Shown here: positions 1 through 5,735 of the stretch, piece after piece | Layout of the letters: each line of letters opens with the position of its first letter | Numbering within the stretch: the stretch's first letter is position 1 | Assembly: GCA_030613445.1 (NCBI GenBank) | Contig: JAUWLY010000129.1 | Coordinates: 1 to 7,607 of the forward strand | Source: Candidatus Stahliibacteriota bacterium | Lineage (GTDB): Bacteria > Hydrothermota > Tepidihabitantia > SM23-42 | Direction of reading: 5' to 3' | DNA length: 7,607 nt | Position numbers and translations under genes: made by a program | The notes under the pieces: model-generated | Seen by the model: the letters and a program-made list of their open reading frames with translations, nothing else | Database searches by the model: none | What the model was told of the DNA's origin: nothing

Positions 1-202
1 CTCCGATGTATTTTTCTGCGTCTTCGAGGTCTTGTTCATTAACCAGGACCTCACCCCAGCCGCCTTTCATGATCTTGGGTAGGCCGGCAAGCCAGGTCGT
101 TTCAAAACGTCTTATCATGGCGTTGATACCTTTACCTTTTAGCATCTCCCGTAAGGTAATTGCGGTGAATTCATCGGGCGCCAGGTATGCAGATTTAAGC
201 AT
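1..202 (-). CDS. DUF2007-like small protein, 3' end missing
   Basis: Reading leftwards from an ATG at 202-200, 67 codons are open up to the window edge, so the C-terminus is missing. The visible protein begins MLKSAYLAPDEFTAITLREM and continues with KGKGINAMIRRFE, then a glycine-rich turn (LPKIMKGGWGEVLV) and an acidic helix (NEQDLEDAEKYIG). This order resembles the DUF2007 'putative signal transducing protein' domain: a strand, a helix selecting a locus, 'GI.A.IR', then 'V.V...D...A...I'. DUF2007 proteins are small and have no settled biochemical role. No Shine-Dalgarno sequence precedes the ATG; instead a perfect TATAAT lies 5 nt upstream, which suggests a leaderless message. The family call is from pattern memory and is moderate. 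Confidence 0.6.
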   Translation of the reverse strand, partial: MLKSAYLAPDEFTAITLREMLKGKGINAMIRRFETTWLAGLPKIMKGGWGEVLVNEQDLEDAEKYIG

Positions 203-207
203 GTACT

Positions 208-236
208 ATTATAGGTCAAATAGTTACCGCTGTCAT
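208..236 (-). promoter_or_regulatory. sigma70-type promoter for the DUF2007-like gene (leaderless)
   Basis: On the minus strand the -35 box is ATGACA (236-231, 5/6 to TTGACA), the spacer is 17 nt, and the -10 box is a perfect TATAAT (213-208). The ATG at 202 begins 6 nt after the -10 box, where transcription would normally start, so the predicted mRNA has essentially no 5' leader. It shares the spacer with the divergent Nudix promoter. Confidence 0.65.
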
Positions 237-268
237 CGTTGTAGATCTCTTGACGTACGATTACCCAA

Positions 269-296
269 TTGACTATGCAAATCTATTGTTTATAAT
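269..296 (+). promoter_or_regulatory. sigma70-type promoter for the Nudix gene (leaderless)
   Basis: The -35 box TTGACT (269-274, 5/6), a 16-nt spacer and a perfect -10 TATAAT (291-296) lie directly before the Nudix ATG at 303. The distance from the -10 box to the ATG is 6 nt, so the expected transcription start falls on the start codon. No Shine-Dalgarno sequence is present. Confidence 0.7.
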
Positions 297-302
297 CTAA
301 CA

Positions 303-710
303 ATGAAGCAGGCAGTGGCTGTTATCATAAGAAAAGGTGATAAGTTCTTGTTGATCAAGCGGGCGAAAAAAGGTGAAGCAGAAAACTACTGGTGTCCGAT
401 AACCGGTGCGATTGAACAGGATGAGACCCAGGAACAAGCAGTCATACGCGAGGCATGTGAAGAAATGGGGATAGGAGTGAAACCGATTCAAAAGGTATGG
501 GAGTGTTATACTGAAGATAAACAGTATCTTTTGCACTGGTGGTCAGTAAAATTGATCGATGACAGAATCACGATGAACCACGATGAAGTAAAAGATTATC
601 AATGGGTCAATTATAAACAAATGCAAAATATCGGCATGATGTTTAAGGCAGATCTGGTGTTTTTCAAGGAAGCGAGTAAGCCCCGTTGGAAAAATTGTGC
701 TTCAGGGTGA
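303..710 (+). CDS. Nudix hydrolase
   Basis: This 135-aa protein is a single Nudix domain. The full Nudix box GX5EX7REUXEEXGU is intact at residues 35-57: G35, E41, R49, E50, E53, E54 and G56, with I57 at the hydrophobic position. The preceding WCPITG is typical of the strand that leads into the box. Nudix enzymes cleave nucleoside diphosphates linked to another moiety, using Mg2+ or Mn2+ held by the REXXEE glutamates. The substrate cannot be told from sequence; a housecleaning role on oxidised or non-canonical nucleotides is one possibility among many. No signal peptide or membrane segment is visible, so it should be cytoplasmic. The start is fixed by the adjacent -10 box. About 200 bp separate it from the next gene, so it is probably a single transcript. 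Confidence 0.93.
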   Translation: MKQAVAVIIRKGDKFLLIKRAKKGEAENYWCPITGAIEQDETQEQAVIREACEEMGIGVKPIQKVWECYTEDKQYLLHWWSVKLIDDRITMNHDEVKDYQWVNYKQMQNIGMMFKADLVFFKEASKPRWKNCASG

Positions 711-865
711 GGATGCTAAAGAATAAATAAACAATGCGTTTCCTACGGGGTAAACCTCCATCTAGCTCAACTATGTAAAATAATACACAATTAGGGTAAA
801 AAATTCCACAGGTCATTAGAGAAAAACACAAAGCATACAGTATTTTGAGGGAAAATAATCCTATT

Positions 866-894
866 TTGGCACGATAATTGCTAATTAATATATA
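866..894 (+). promoter_or_regulatory. possible promoter of the secreted-protein gene
   Basis: TTGGCA (866-871, 5/6 to the -35 consensus) is followed after 17 nt by TATATA (889-894, 4/6). The start point would fall near 901, exactly at the AGGAGG ribosome site. The surrounding sequence is very AT-rich (761-900), so chance -10-like matches are common; nearby TATAAA (891-896) and GATAAT (873-878) are alternatives. Confidence 0.35.
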
Positions 895-911
895 AATATA
901 AGGAGGTGGAT

Positions 912-1847
912 ATGTGTTGTTCAAAGTCCTTTTTTTATAGATTTGTATATGTACTGATAATTGTTCCATTCCTGAGTGTCGGGTCGCTACACGCTCAGGC
1001 AATCTTTGCTCCGGTCGAAGATGTCTTCTTCTATACCTTTGGTGGTGGAGAAGGATGCAATACATTCCTCAAGTATGATATTACTTCGGTGCCCAGCGGT
1101 AGGATCATTGACTCGGTTTTTCTGACACCTTTTGTGTATCTCATTAATGGCGGCTGGAACGGAAATATGGATTTCTGGAATGTAAATGACCAGGATTGGC
1201 GTGAAAGCGATTCATGTAACCTGATATGGAATCTGCCGACCTCGGATTTAACGCAGCAGGCAGGTGGTTTTGGTACTGCGATCGGCTGGACCCAGTCGGT
1301 GGATCTTGCGGCAATATTCTTGACTGATTACGATGTTGGTAACACCTACTGCAGCATAAAAATGAAAGATCCCGATGAAATGACTTCGGTACTGATGCCT
1401 GGATCCTATCCACTTGATTATGATGATTCACTAATGGTCGGTGACCGGGCTATTGGGGCGATCGGCTATATTGTTTTCTACCCCCATGAATGGGCAAATG
1501 GGCCACCTTGGTTAAGTGTTTTCTATCATGCTGTTGGAGTTTCAGAAGAGCAAGGCAGGATGGATGCACTAACGCTAAATGTATATCCGAATCCATTTAA
1601 GGAGATGACCGACATCATTTTCGGCAACTTACAACGCGCAGAGAGCATAGAGTTAAAAATATACAATGCTACAGGTCGTTGTGTTCGTGCTTTTTCCATA
1701 AATCAGTGTAATCTGAATAATTCTGTGAAATCCGTATGTTGGGATGGACGTGATGTTTCAGGCAAGCAATCACCACCGGGTGTCTATTTTTGCAAACTCG
1801 AAACTGGCGACAAGACAATAATCGAAAAGATTTGTCTAATAAAATAG
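912..1847 (+). CDS. secreted protein with DNRLRE/CBM96-like domain and C-terminal sorting-type domain
   Basis: The protein has 311 aa. ATG 912 is preferred because a perfect AGGAGG (901-906) lies 5 nt upstream; a GTG at 906 would overlap that site. Residues 1-28 form a signal peptide (a lysine, the hydrophobic stretch FVYVLIIVPFLSVGSL, then HAQA with cleavage after A28 or A30). Residues about 30-207 fit the DNRLRE/CBM96 pattern: FLKYDITSVPSGRIIDSVFL, a D-W-x-E region (NVNDQDWRES), an IWN segment, and a final strand PWLSVFYHA. Residues 225-229 are YPNPF, followed by a beta-rich end with WDGRD (277-281) and GVYFCKL (290-296), finishing TIIEKICLIK. This end matches T9SS type A sorting domains and FlgD-like Ig folds. 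It is probably exported and held at or released from the cell surface; ligand and function are unknown. It converges with the cyclase gene, leaving a 21-nt gap without a terminator. Confidence 0.8.
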   Translation: MCCSKSFFYRFVYVLIIVPFLSVGSLHAQAIFAPVEDVFFYTFGGGEGCNTFLKYDITSVPSGRIIDSVFLTPFVYLINGGWNGNMDFWNVNDQDWRESDSCNLIWNLPTSDLTQQAGGFGTAIGWTQSVDLAAIFLTDYDVGNTYCSIKMKDPDEMTSVLMPGSYPLDYDDSLMVGDRAIGAIGYIVFYPHEWANGPPWLSVFYHAVGVSEEQGRMDALTLNVYPNPFKEMTDIIFGNLQRAESIELKIYNATGRCVRAFSINQCNLNNSVKSVCWDGRDVSGKQSPPGVYFCKLETGDKTIIEKICLIK

Positions 1848-1868
1848 TGAACTAGTGAACGTACGCGG

Positions 1869-2465
1869 CTAAATTTCTTTCTTGACTGCAGCAGTTTTCG
1901 GTGAATACAGCCGTACTGGTTCGACAAAACCCAGGATTAGTTTTTCTCCTATTTCTTTAAACACGAAATCATCTTTCGTTTTCTCGTGAGTGTGTCCGTC
2001 AATGAGTATTTCTACGTTATGAGCATTGCACATGTGGACTAATTGCGCCGCAAGATTTACTGGTTTCCCGACAACTGTGTATTGAAGTTTTCTAATATGA
2101 CCGACATTACCTGCCAGGACTTCACCCGTACATATGCCGATATCGATTTCAACGAGGAAGTCGAGTGATTTTCGCCATTGTATGTTGATCTCCTCGATCT
2201 TTTTCTGAATATCAAGCGCACATTGCACCGCGCGAAAAGGATCGTCTTCGTGAATGATCAGTGAACCAAATACTGCCATAACTGCATCACCGATAAATTT
2301 ATCAACGGTCCCTTCATATTTTAGGACAGTTTCAACGATCGGTCCAAAACAATCATTAAGAAATGAGTGGGTTTCTTCCAAAGATAGAATATTGACGATC
2401 TTATTGAAATGCCTTATATCAGTGAATAGTACGCTCGCGCATACTTTCTTTGCCGCAAGAGCCAT
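1869..2465 (-). CDS. stand-alone class III adenylate/guanylate cyclase domain, transition-state Arg replaced
   Basis: This 198-aa protein is only a class III cyclase homology domain, with no N-terminal sensor or membrane part. Metal-binding aspartates are D16 (FTDIRHF) and D60 (KFIGDAVMAVFG). The purine-binding pair appears as K56 and T130 (YTVVG), the class IIIb pattern expected for ATP. The transition-state asparagine is N137 (VNLAA), but the partner arginine of the usual VNxA(A/S)R motif is Q141 (codon CAA). In the known dimer each site needs this arginine, so activity may be weak or lost; a regulatory or pseudo-enzyme role is possible. The ATG is well placed behind AGGAG (2474-2470, 4-nt gap). 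It lies 161 nt downstream of the prohibitin-like gene on the same strand and has its own candidate promoter. The family is clear; the product (cAMP, cGMP or none) is not. Confidence 0.9.
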   Translation of the reverse strand: MALAAKKVCASVLFTDIRHFNKIVNILSLEETHSFLNDCFGPIVETVLKYEGTVDKFIGDAVMAVFGSLIIHEDDPFRAVQCALDIQKKIEEINIQWRKSLDFLVEIDIGICTGEVLAGNVGHIRKLQYTVVGKPVNLAAQLVHMCNAHNVEILIDGHTHEKTKDDFVFKEIGEKLILGFVEPVRLYSPKTAAVKKEI

Positions 2466-2481
2466 TTTACTCCTATCTTAG

Positions 2482-2509
2482 ATTCTAAAAAGGATGATAG
2501 AAGGCTCAA
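2482..2509 (-). promoter_or_regulatory. candidate promoter of the cyclase gene
   Basis: On the minus strand TTGAGC (2509-2504, 4/6) is followed after 16 nt by TAGAAT (2487-2482, 5/6). The start would fall at about 2475, directly at the AGGAG site, giving a leader of about 10 nt. The 161-nt gap after the prohibitin-like gene makes a separate promoter plausible, but read-through cannot be excluded. Confidence 0.4.
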
Positions 2510-2626
2510 AAGCCTAAAGACCATAATTTCTCATCTTTTCATGAATTCGTTAAGTTTTATTTTTGCCTTTCATTGCCTTTTTGAGCCATATCTGAGCCTT
2601 CTTTTCACTTTTCCGGTTTTATAGTG

Positions 2627-3568
2627 CTACCGCATCTGCAGAAGTGGTACAAAACTCTTGTCATAAGGTGCGATGACAATAGTATTATTAGGTGACTGGT
2701 ACAGACCCTTGAGGTTTTCAAGGTATTTCCAGGATAAATAAGCCCGACCTCGTTCACCGATCAATGACTTAGCAATAATCCTCTGCGCTTTGGCTATCCC
2801 GCCAGCTTCGATCTCTTTTCTGTCTGCTTCCTTAGTTTCTTTTAGCAGGACAAATTCCATTTTCTGGGCATCTTGCTCAGCCTCAAGTTTTGCTTCGATC
2901 GCATTTTTGACCTTAGCTGGAAGTTTGATATTTCTCAGAAGGACTTTTTCCAGGATAATTCCTCGTTCTTCAAAATCCACAGCAAGCGATATATTAATTT
3001 CGTCCTGGACTTCTTCTCTCTTTTCTGAGTATATCTCAACAGCATTGTATTTGACCGTGGTGTTTCTGATCGCGGTGCGGGCTGCAGGTCGGACAATTTT
3101 TTGGACATAGTCCTTACCGATTTTCTGAAAGACAACCCCTGCCTCAATATTATCTAAGTGAAACCAGACCGTGAGGTCCATGGCAATTTCTAAGCCGTCT
3201 TTGGTGAGTGAAAGAATCGCGTCATCACCATATCTCTGACCTTCTTCTGCAGCAATCGACATTGTATATGCCTGGGTCCGGACAGTCATTATCTCAAGGT
3301 CAATAAACGGGTTTACCACGTTGAGTCCCTCTGATAATGTAGAACCAGTGAGCACTTTACCGAATAATACCTGAACGCCTACATTGCCAGCCGGCACGAT
3401 ACGGATCAATGATGCGATTACAAGGATTGCGGCGAGTGCAAAACCGCCAAAAGTGGCAAACTGACGAACCTTCAGCTTATCCTGAAAGTGTCGGTCTTCA
3501 GGTATGACCTTGAATGAACCCCTGAAGATAAATACTGCGACGATGATTATGATACCGAATATAAACAT
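2627..3568 (-). CDS. prohibitin/stomatin-like SPFH (band 7) membrane protein
   Basis: This 313-aa protein has two hydrophobic segments: residues 1-15 and about 38-57 (FATFGGFALAAILVIASLI). The SPFH/band-7 domain follows from about 58 (VPAGNVGVQVLFGKV, then GLNVVNPF at 81-88) to about 230. Family-like stretches include VEIYSEKREEVQ (177-188) and a long charged, Ala/Glu-rich helix (about 215-265, EAKLEAEQDAQK) that would form the oligomerising coiled coil. Prohibitins and the related HflK/HflC form large ring-like cages on membranes and modulate AAA proteases such as FtsH or define lipid microdomains. It is predicted to sit in the inner membrane with the SPFH domain outside the bilayer. The ATG at 3568 follows AAGGAG (3580-3575, 6-nt gap). 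It starts 18 nt after the nucleotidyltransferase stop and should be co-transcribed with it. No NfeD or protease gene is adjacent here. Confidence 0.88.
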   Translation of the reverse strand: MFIFGIIIIVAVFIFRGSFKVIPEDRHFQDKLKVRQFATFGGFALAAILVIASLIRIVPAGNVGVQVLFGKVLTGSTLSEGLNVVNPFIDLEIMTVRTQAYTMSIAAEEGQRYGDDAILSLTKDGLEIAMDLTVWFHLDNIEAGVVFQKIGKDYVQKIVRPAARTAIRNTTVKYNAVEIYSEKREEVQDEINISLAVDFEERGIILEKVLLRNIKLPAKVKNAIEAKLEAEQDAQKMEFVLLKETKEADRKEIEAGGIAKAQRIIAKSLIGERGRAYLSWKYLENLKGLYQSPNNTIVIAPYDKSFVPLLQMR

Positions 3569-3586
3569 TGCTTTCTCCTTTCTTTT

Positions 3587-4393
3587 CTATATATTTTGTC
3601 TTTTCTTGGTTATTGTGGCGAGATCATCATTATAGATATTCGCGCCGATTTCCCTTTTGAAAATATCCTCAATTCCTTGAAACAATACCGTAGCATGTTT
3701 ATCGAGTATTGCTAAATCGATATACTTGCCTTTTACAACGATATCAACGAACTGATCAAAACCATGCGGTTTTATCTTGAAACGCTTTGCTTGGGATATA
3801 AAAGTAGCCAGGGTCATATACGGTGTTCTATTGATAAAGGACATCAGTTTGAGCACCGACATTACGCAATCGCTCAGTAGCACAAAGATATTCTCGCGAT
3901 TATTCTTCTCTATTGCGGTAAACACCTTTGCAAAAGCTTCTTGGATTTCAGGGAGCATATGCTTTGCATATTTCATACACTTGGTTTCAAGATCTTTCAC
4001 TTCATATGCACTGACCTTGTTTATGAAATGTCGGTTAGTTATCGGTTTCAGGGTATCCGAGCCTGAGACGAACCAATATTCATTTGGTTCGATTGTGCTT
4101 TTATAGTATTCCTTTTCAGTGAGGTAAATACCTTCAGCTAATACGCCGTTGATTATTCGACTGAAGCCAAACGGCAGCTTTTTCTTCTCTTTGACAAAGA
4201 TCATGAGCTCGATATCAGAAAAGTGAGTATCCTGATTTCTTGCATACGACCCCTCAGCGGCGATTGCAATCAAGTTGTTACCGAGTTCTTTTCTTAGAAT
4301 GGGTATGATTCGTTGTTTGATAATCCGAGTACGCTGTGCGTGAGAGCACTTTTTCAAACCAATAAAATTACGCTTGTTAGGCTTATTTTTCAA
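3587..4393 (-). CDS. KNTase-like nucleotidyltransferase
   Basis: This 268-aa protein has an N-terminal nucleotidyltransferase fold. The signature GSYARNQDTHFSDIELMIF (48-66) gives the GS loop (G48, S49) and the metal-binding D60 and E62; E87 in VLAEGIY may be the third acidic residue. The C-terminal half resembles the helical domain of kanamycin nucleotidyltransferase, notably PHGFDQFVDIVVKGKYID, which parallels the PSGYDH..QFV..G.L.D region of ANT(4'). Length is close to the about 253 aa of that enzyme. KNTases transfer AMP to an aminoglycoside hydroxyl, but similarity here is distant and the catalytic glutamate of the helical domain cannot be placed, so the substrate is unknown. The start is a TTG at 4393 with GGAG 7 nt upstream (4404-4401); the first in-frame Met is residue 64. 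It heads an operon with the prohibitin-like gene. See the finding about the overlapping ATG frame. Confidence 0.8.
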   Translation of the reverse strand: MKNKPNKRNFIGLKKCSHAQRTRIIKQRIIPILRKELGNNLIAIAAEGSYARNQDTHFSDIELMIFVKEKKKLPFGFSRIINGVLAEGIYLTEKEYYKSTIEPNEYWFVSGSDTLKPITNRHFINKVSAYEVKDLETKCMKYAKHMLPEIQEAFAKVFTAIEKNNRENIFVLLSDCVMSVLKLMSFINRTPYMTLATFISQAKRFKIKPHGFDQFVDIVVKGKYIDLAILDKHATVLFQGIEDIFKREIGANIYNDDLATITKKRQNI

Positions 4394-4406
4394 AGGATAT
4401 CTCCAT
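4383..4406 (-). other. possible 7-codon leader ORF or original start of the nucleotidyltransferase
   Basis: An ATG at 4406-4404 lies 5 nt after the perfect TATAAT box, the same layout as the leaderless genes in this window. It reads MEISFEK and stops at TAA (4385-4383), overlapping the TTG start of the nucleotidyltransferase in another frame. It may be a chance ATG, a coupling leader peptide, or the true start separated from the gene by a one-base indel in the A5 run at 4386-4390. Confidence 0.3.
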
Positions 4407-4411
4407 TACTG

Positions 4412-4439
4412 ATTATAGCAAGATTTTCACGTATGTCAA
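4412..4439 (-). promoter_or_regulatory. consensus sigma70-type promoter of the nucleotidyltransferase/prohibitin operon
   Basis: On the minus strand TTGACA (4439-4434) and TATAAT (4417-4412) are both perfect matches to consensus, separated by 16 nt. Transcription would start near 4405, within 20 nt of the TTG start codon at 4393. This is the strongest promoter visible in the window by sequence. Confidence 0.8.
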
Positions 4440-4471
4440 TTATGATAATCGTAAACCTCTTTCCAGCCCGT

Positions 4472-4726
4472 GTTGTCTTCCTGTTATTGTAGACGACCCC
4501 CACACTTTACAAAAAGTGTGGGGAGAAGCAATCTTAAGACAACCAGACAGCCCGATGAATCGGGCGACTACATGGGGTACGGAGGTGTAGTTGTTTGATT
4601 TATCAAACAGAGCCCGATGAATTTCCGCAACGCATGAGCAGGCGGGCAACTACACAGATGGAGGATTATGGTTGTGAACAAAATTGTAGTCGCCTCTACC
4701 TGAGGCAGACAGGTGGTTCATCAGGC
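4472..4726. repeat. cluster of five REP-like units in alternating orientation (BIME-like)
   Basis: This fills most of the gene-free stretch between the nucleotidyltransferase and the PLP enzyme. Each unit is a TGTAG-type head followed by a hairpin. Unit A (+): head TGTAGACG at 4488, stem 4498-4508 with 4513-4523 (11 bp, loop ACAA). Unit B (-): head at 4572-4566, stem GCCCGA/TCGGGC (4550-4565). Unit C (+): head TGTAGTT 4586-4592, stem GTTTGA/TCAAAC (4593-4608). Unit D (-): head 4654-4648, arms GCCCG/CGGGC with a longer interior (4612-4647). Unit E (+): head TGTAGTC 4685-4691, hairpin GCCTC/GAGGC (4692-4706), with a right arm TTCATCAGGC ending at 4726. Unit A is enclosed by the inverted repeat GTTGTCTT/AAGACAAC (4472-4479 and 4536-4543). 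A GTAG head plus hairpin, alternating in direction, is the known organisation of REP elements in BIMEs, which are mobilised by RAYT transposases. No transposase is present here. Confidence 0.75.
4549..4572 (-). repeat. REP-like unit B
   Basis: Head TGTAGTC (4572-4566) is followed by GCCCGA, loop TTCA, TCGGGC: a perfect 6-bp stem. The plus-strand sequence AGCCCGATGAAT (4549-4560) recurs exactly at 4611-4622 in unit D, the same orientation. This is the most complete short unit in the cluster. Confidence 0.7.
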
Positions 4727-4739
4727 ATAACCAAGAGTC

Positions 4740-4767
4740 TTGAAATCAATCCGTGAATGAATAAAAT
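4740..4767 (+). promoter_or_regulatory. promoter of the PLP-enzyme gene (leaderless)
   Basis: TTGAAA (4740-4745, 5/6), a 16-nt spacer and TAAAAT (4762-4767, 5/6) are followed by AAACT and the ATG at 4773. The -10 to ATG distance is 5 nt and there is no Shine-Dalgarno sequence, so the message is predicted to be leaderless. The promoter begins 13 bp after the REP-like cluster. Confidence 0.6.
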
Positions 4768-4772
4768 AAACT

Positions 4773-5735
4773 ATGAAGATTCCAAAACCTGTTAAGCTAA
4801 TTATAAAAACACCGATTCAATTACTTGAAGGATTGAAAATCAAGACCCGCATCTATATTAAGCGCGACGATCTAAACGGTTTGCTCATTTCCGGCAATAA
4901 AGCACGAAAAATGGAATACCTTATCGCTGATGCACTCAAGAAGAGACGTGATACAATCATCACCTGCGGTCCAGTTCAGTCAAATCACTGTCGCACAGCA
5001 GTTGTCTTTGCCAAATATTTTGGTTTTCACTGTCATCTATTCCTGCGTGGTGAGCCCGGCAAAAGGTATCAAGGCAATCTCTTGATCGATAAGCTGCTGG
5101 ATGCAAAAATAACCTATATCACACCTTCCCAATATAAATACCGCGATGAAATAATGGCTGAATATGCGATAAAAATAAAAAAACTTGACTTCAAATCCTA
5201 TGTTATCCCTGAAGGAGGTTCTAATGAGATCGGTGCACTTGGTTATCTTGATTGCATGAAGGAAATGGCTGGGTTTATAAAGAAAAATAGGGTCGATGCA
5301 ATCTACTGCGCGGTCGGTTCAGGTGGAACCTATGCAGGTCTATTACTCGGCAAGAAGCTGCTAAAAATAAATGTGGCGCTCAAGGGTGTGATTATTGCCG
5401 ACACAGTTGAATATTTCAAAGATAAGATTTTGAGCATTTGCGAACGCGCCATAGACAAATTCAATATGCATATTAGAATCAACCGACGCGATGTGGATTT
5501 AATCGATGGTTTTGTTGGGAAAGGCTATGGTATCCCGTATAGAGAAGAATTGAAGACAATAAAGGATATCGCAAAACTTGGGATTATCCTCGAGCCGGTC
5601 TATACTGGTAAGACTTTTTATGGTATGCTGAAAAACTTAAGAAACAAGAGATATAAGAAAGTCATCTTTATCCACACGGGCGGGATTTTCAGCATATTCG
5701 CGTTTAATAAGGATCTCACTAAGGTTATTAGTTAG
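4773..5735 (+). CDS. PLP-dependent D-cysteine desulfhydrase / ACC deaminase family enzyme
   Basis: This 320-aa protein belongs to the fold-type II PLP family containing D-cysteine desulfhydrase (DcyD) and ACC deaminase; DcyD is about 328 aa. Landmarks in order are IYIKRDDLNG (27-36), the PLP lysine K43 in GNKARKMEY, QSNH (69-72), YQGNLL (99-104), PEGGSNEIGALGY (146-158), the phosphate-binding GSGGT (182-186), GYGIP (251-255), EPVYTGK (274-280) and HTGG (301-304). The residue after Y277 is Thr, where ACC deaminase has Glu, and HTGG has Thr, where ACC deaminase has Leu. Both favour a D-cysteine desulfhydrase-like enzyme, which would convert D-cysteine to pyruvate, sulfide and ammonia. Other D-amino acid substrates remain possible. 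It is cytoplasmic. Its last 8 nt overlap the 3' end of the convergent ddl-like gene. Confidence 0.88.
   Translation: MKIPKPVKLIIKTPIQLLEGLKIKTRIYIKRDDLNGLLISGNKARKMEYLIADALKKRRDTIITCGPVQSNHCRTAVVFAKYFGFHCHLFLRGEPGKRYQGNLLIDKLLDAKITYITPSQYKYRDEIMAEYAIKIKKLDFKSYVIPEGGSNEIGALGYLDCMKEMAGFIKKNRVDAIYCAVGSGGTYAGLLLGKKLLKINVALKGVIIADTVEYFKDKILSICERAIDKFNMHIRINRRDVDLIDGFVGKGYGIPYREELKTIKDIAKLGIILEPVYTGKTFYGMLKNLRNKRYKKVIFIHTGGIFSIFAFNKDLTKVIS

Noticed and set aside
6..272. Plus-strand open frame opposite the DUF2007-like gene
   Set aside because: The minus-strand frame has family-like sequence and a promoter; the plus frame runs through the divergent promoter region and has no start signal.
906..911. 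GTG at 906 as the start of the secreted protein
   Set aside because: The GTG overlaps the AGGAGG site; ATG 912 has ideal spacing to it.
664..1065. Minus-strand open frame over the start of the secreted-protein gene
   Set aside because: It overlaps a clear signal peptide and ribosome site on the other strand and shows no recognisable domain.
2502..2515. Inverted repeat AGGCTCAAAAGCCT between the prohibitin-like and cyclase genes as a terminator
   Set aside because: The stem is only 5 bp and is not followed by a U-run on either strand; part of it may be the -35 region of the cyclase promoter.
3587..4393. Calling the nucleotidyltransferase an aminoglycoside resistance enzyme
   Set aside because: Similarity to KNTase is only at motif level, the helical-domain catalytic glutamate cannot be located, and there is no mobile or resistance context.
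4498..4523. An 11-bp perfect GC-rich hairpin that looks like an intrinsic terminator
   Set aside because: No T-tract follows on either strand, and a TGTAG-type head precedes it. It fits better as a REP-like unit.
4440..4649. Minus-strand open frame in the REP-like region
   Set aside because: It consists of repeat units and hairpins and has no credible protein features.
4773..5735. ACC deaminase as the specific function of the PLP enzyme
   Set aside because: The residues that mark ACC deaminase (Glu after the active-site Tyr, Leu in the HxGG motif) are both Thr here.
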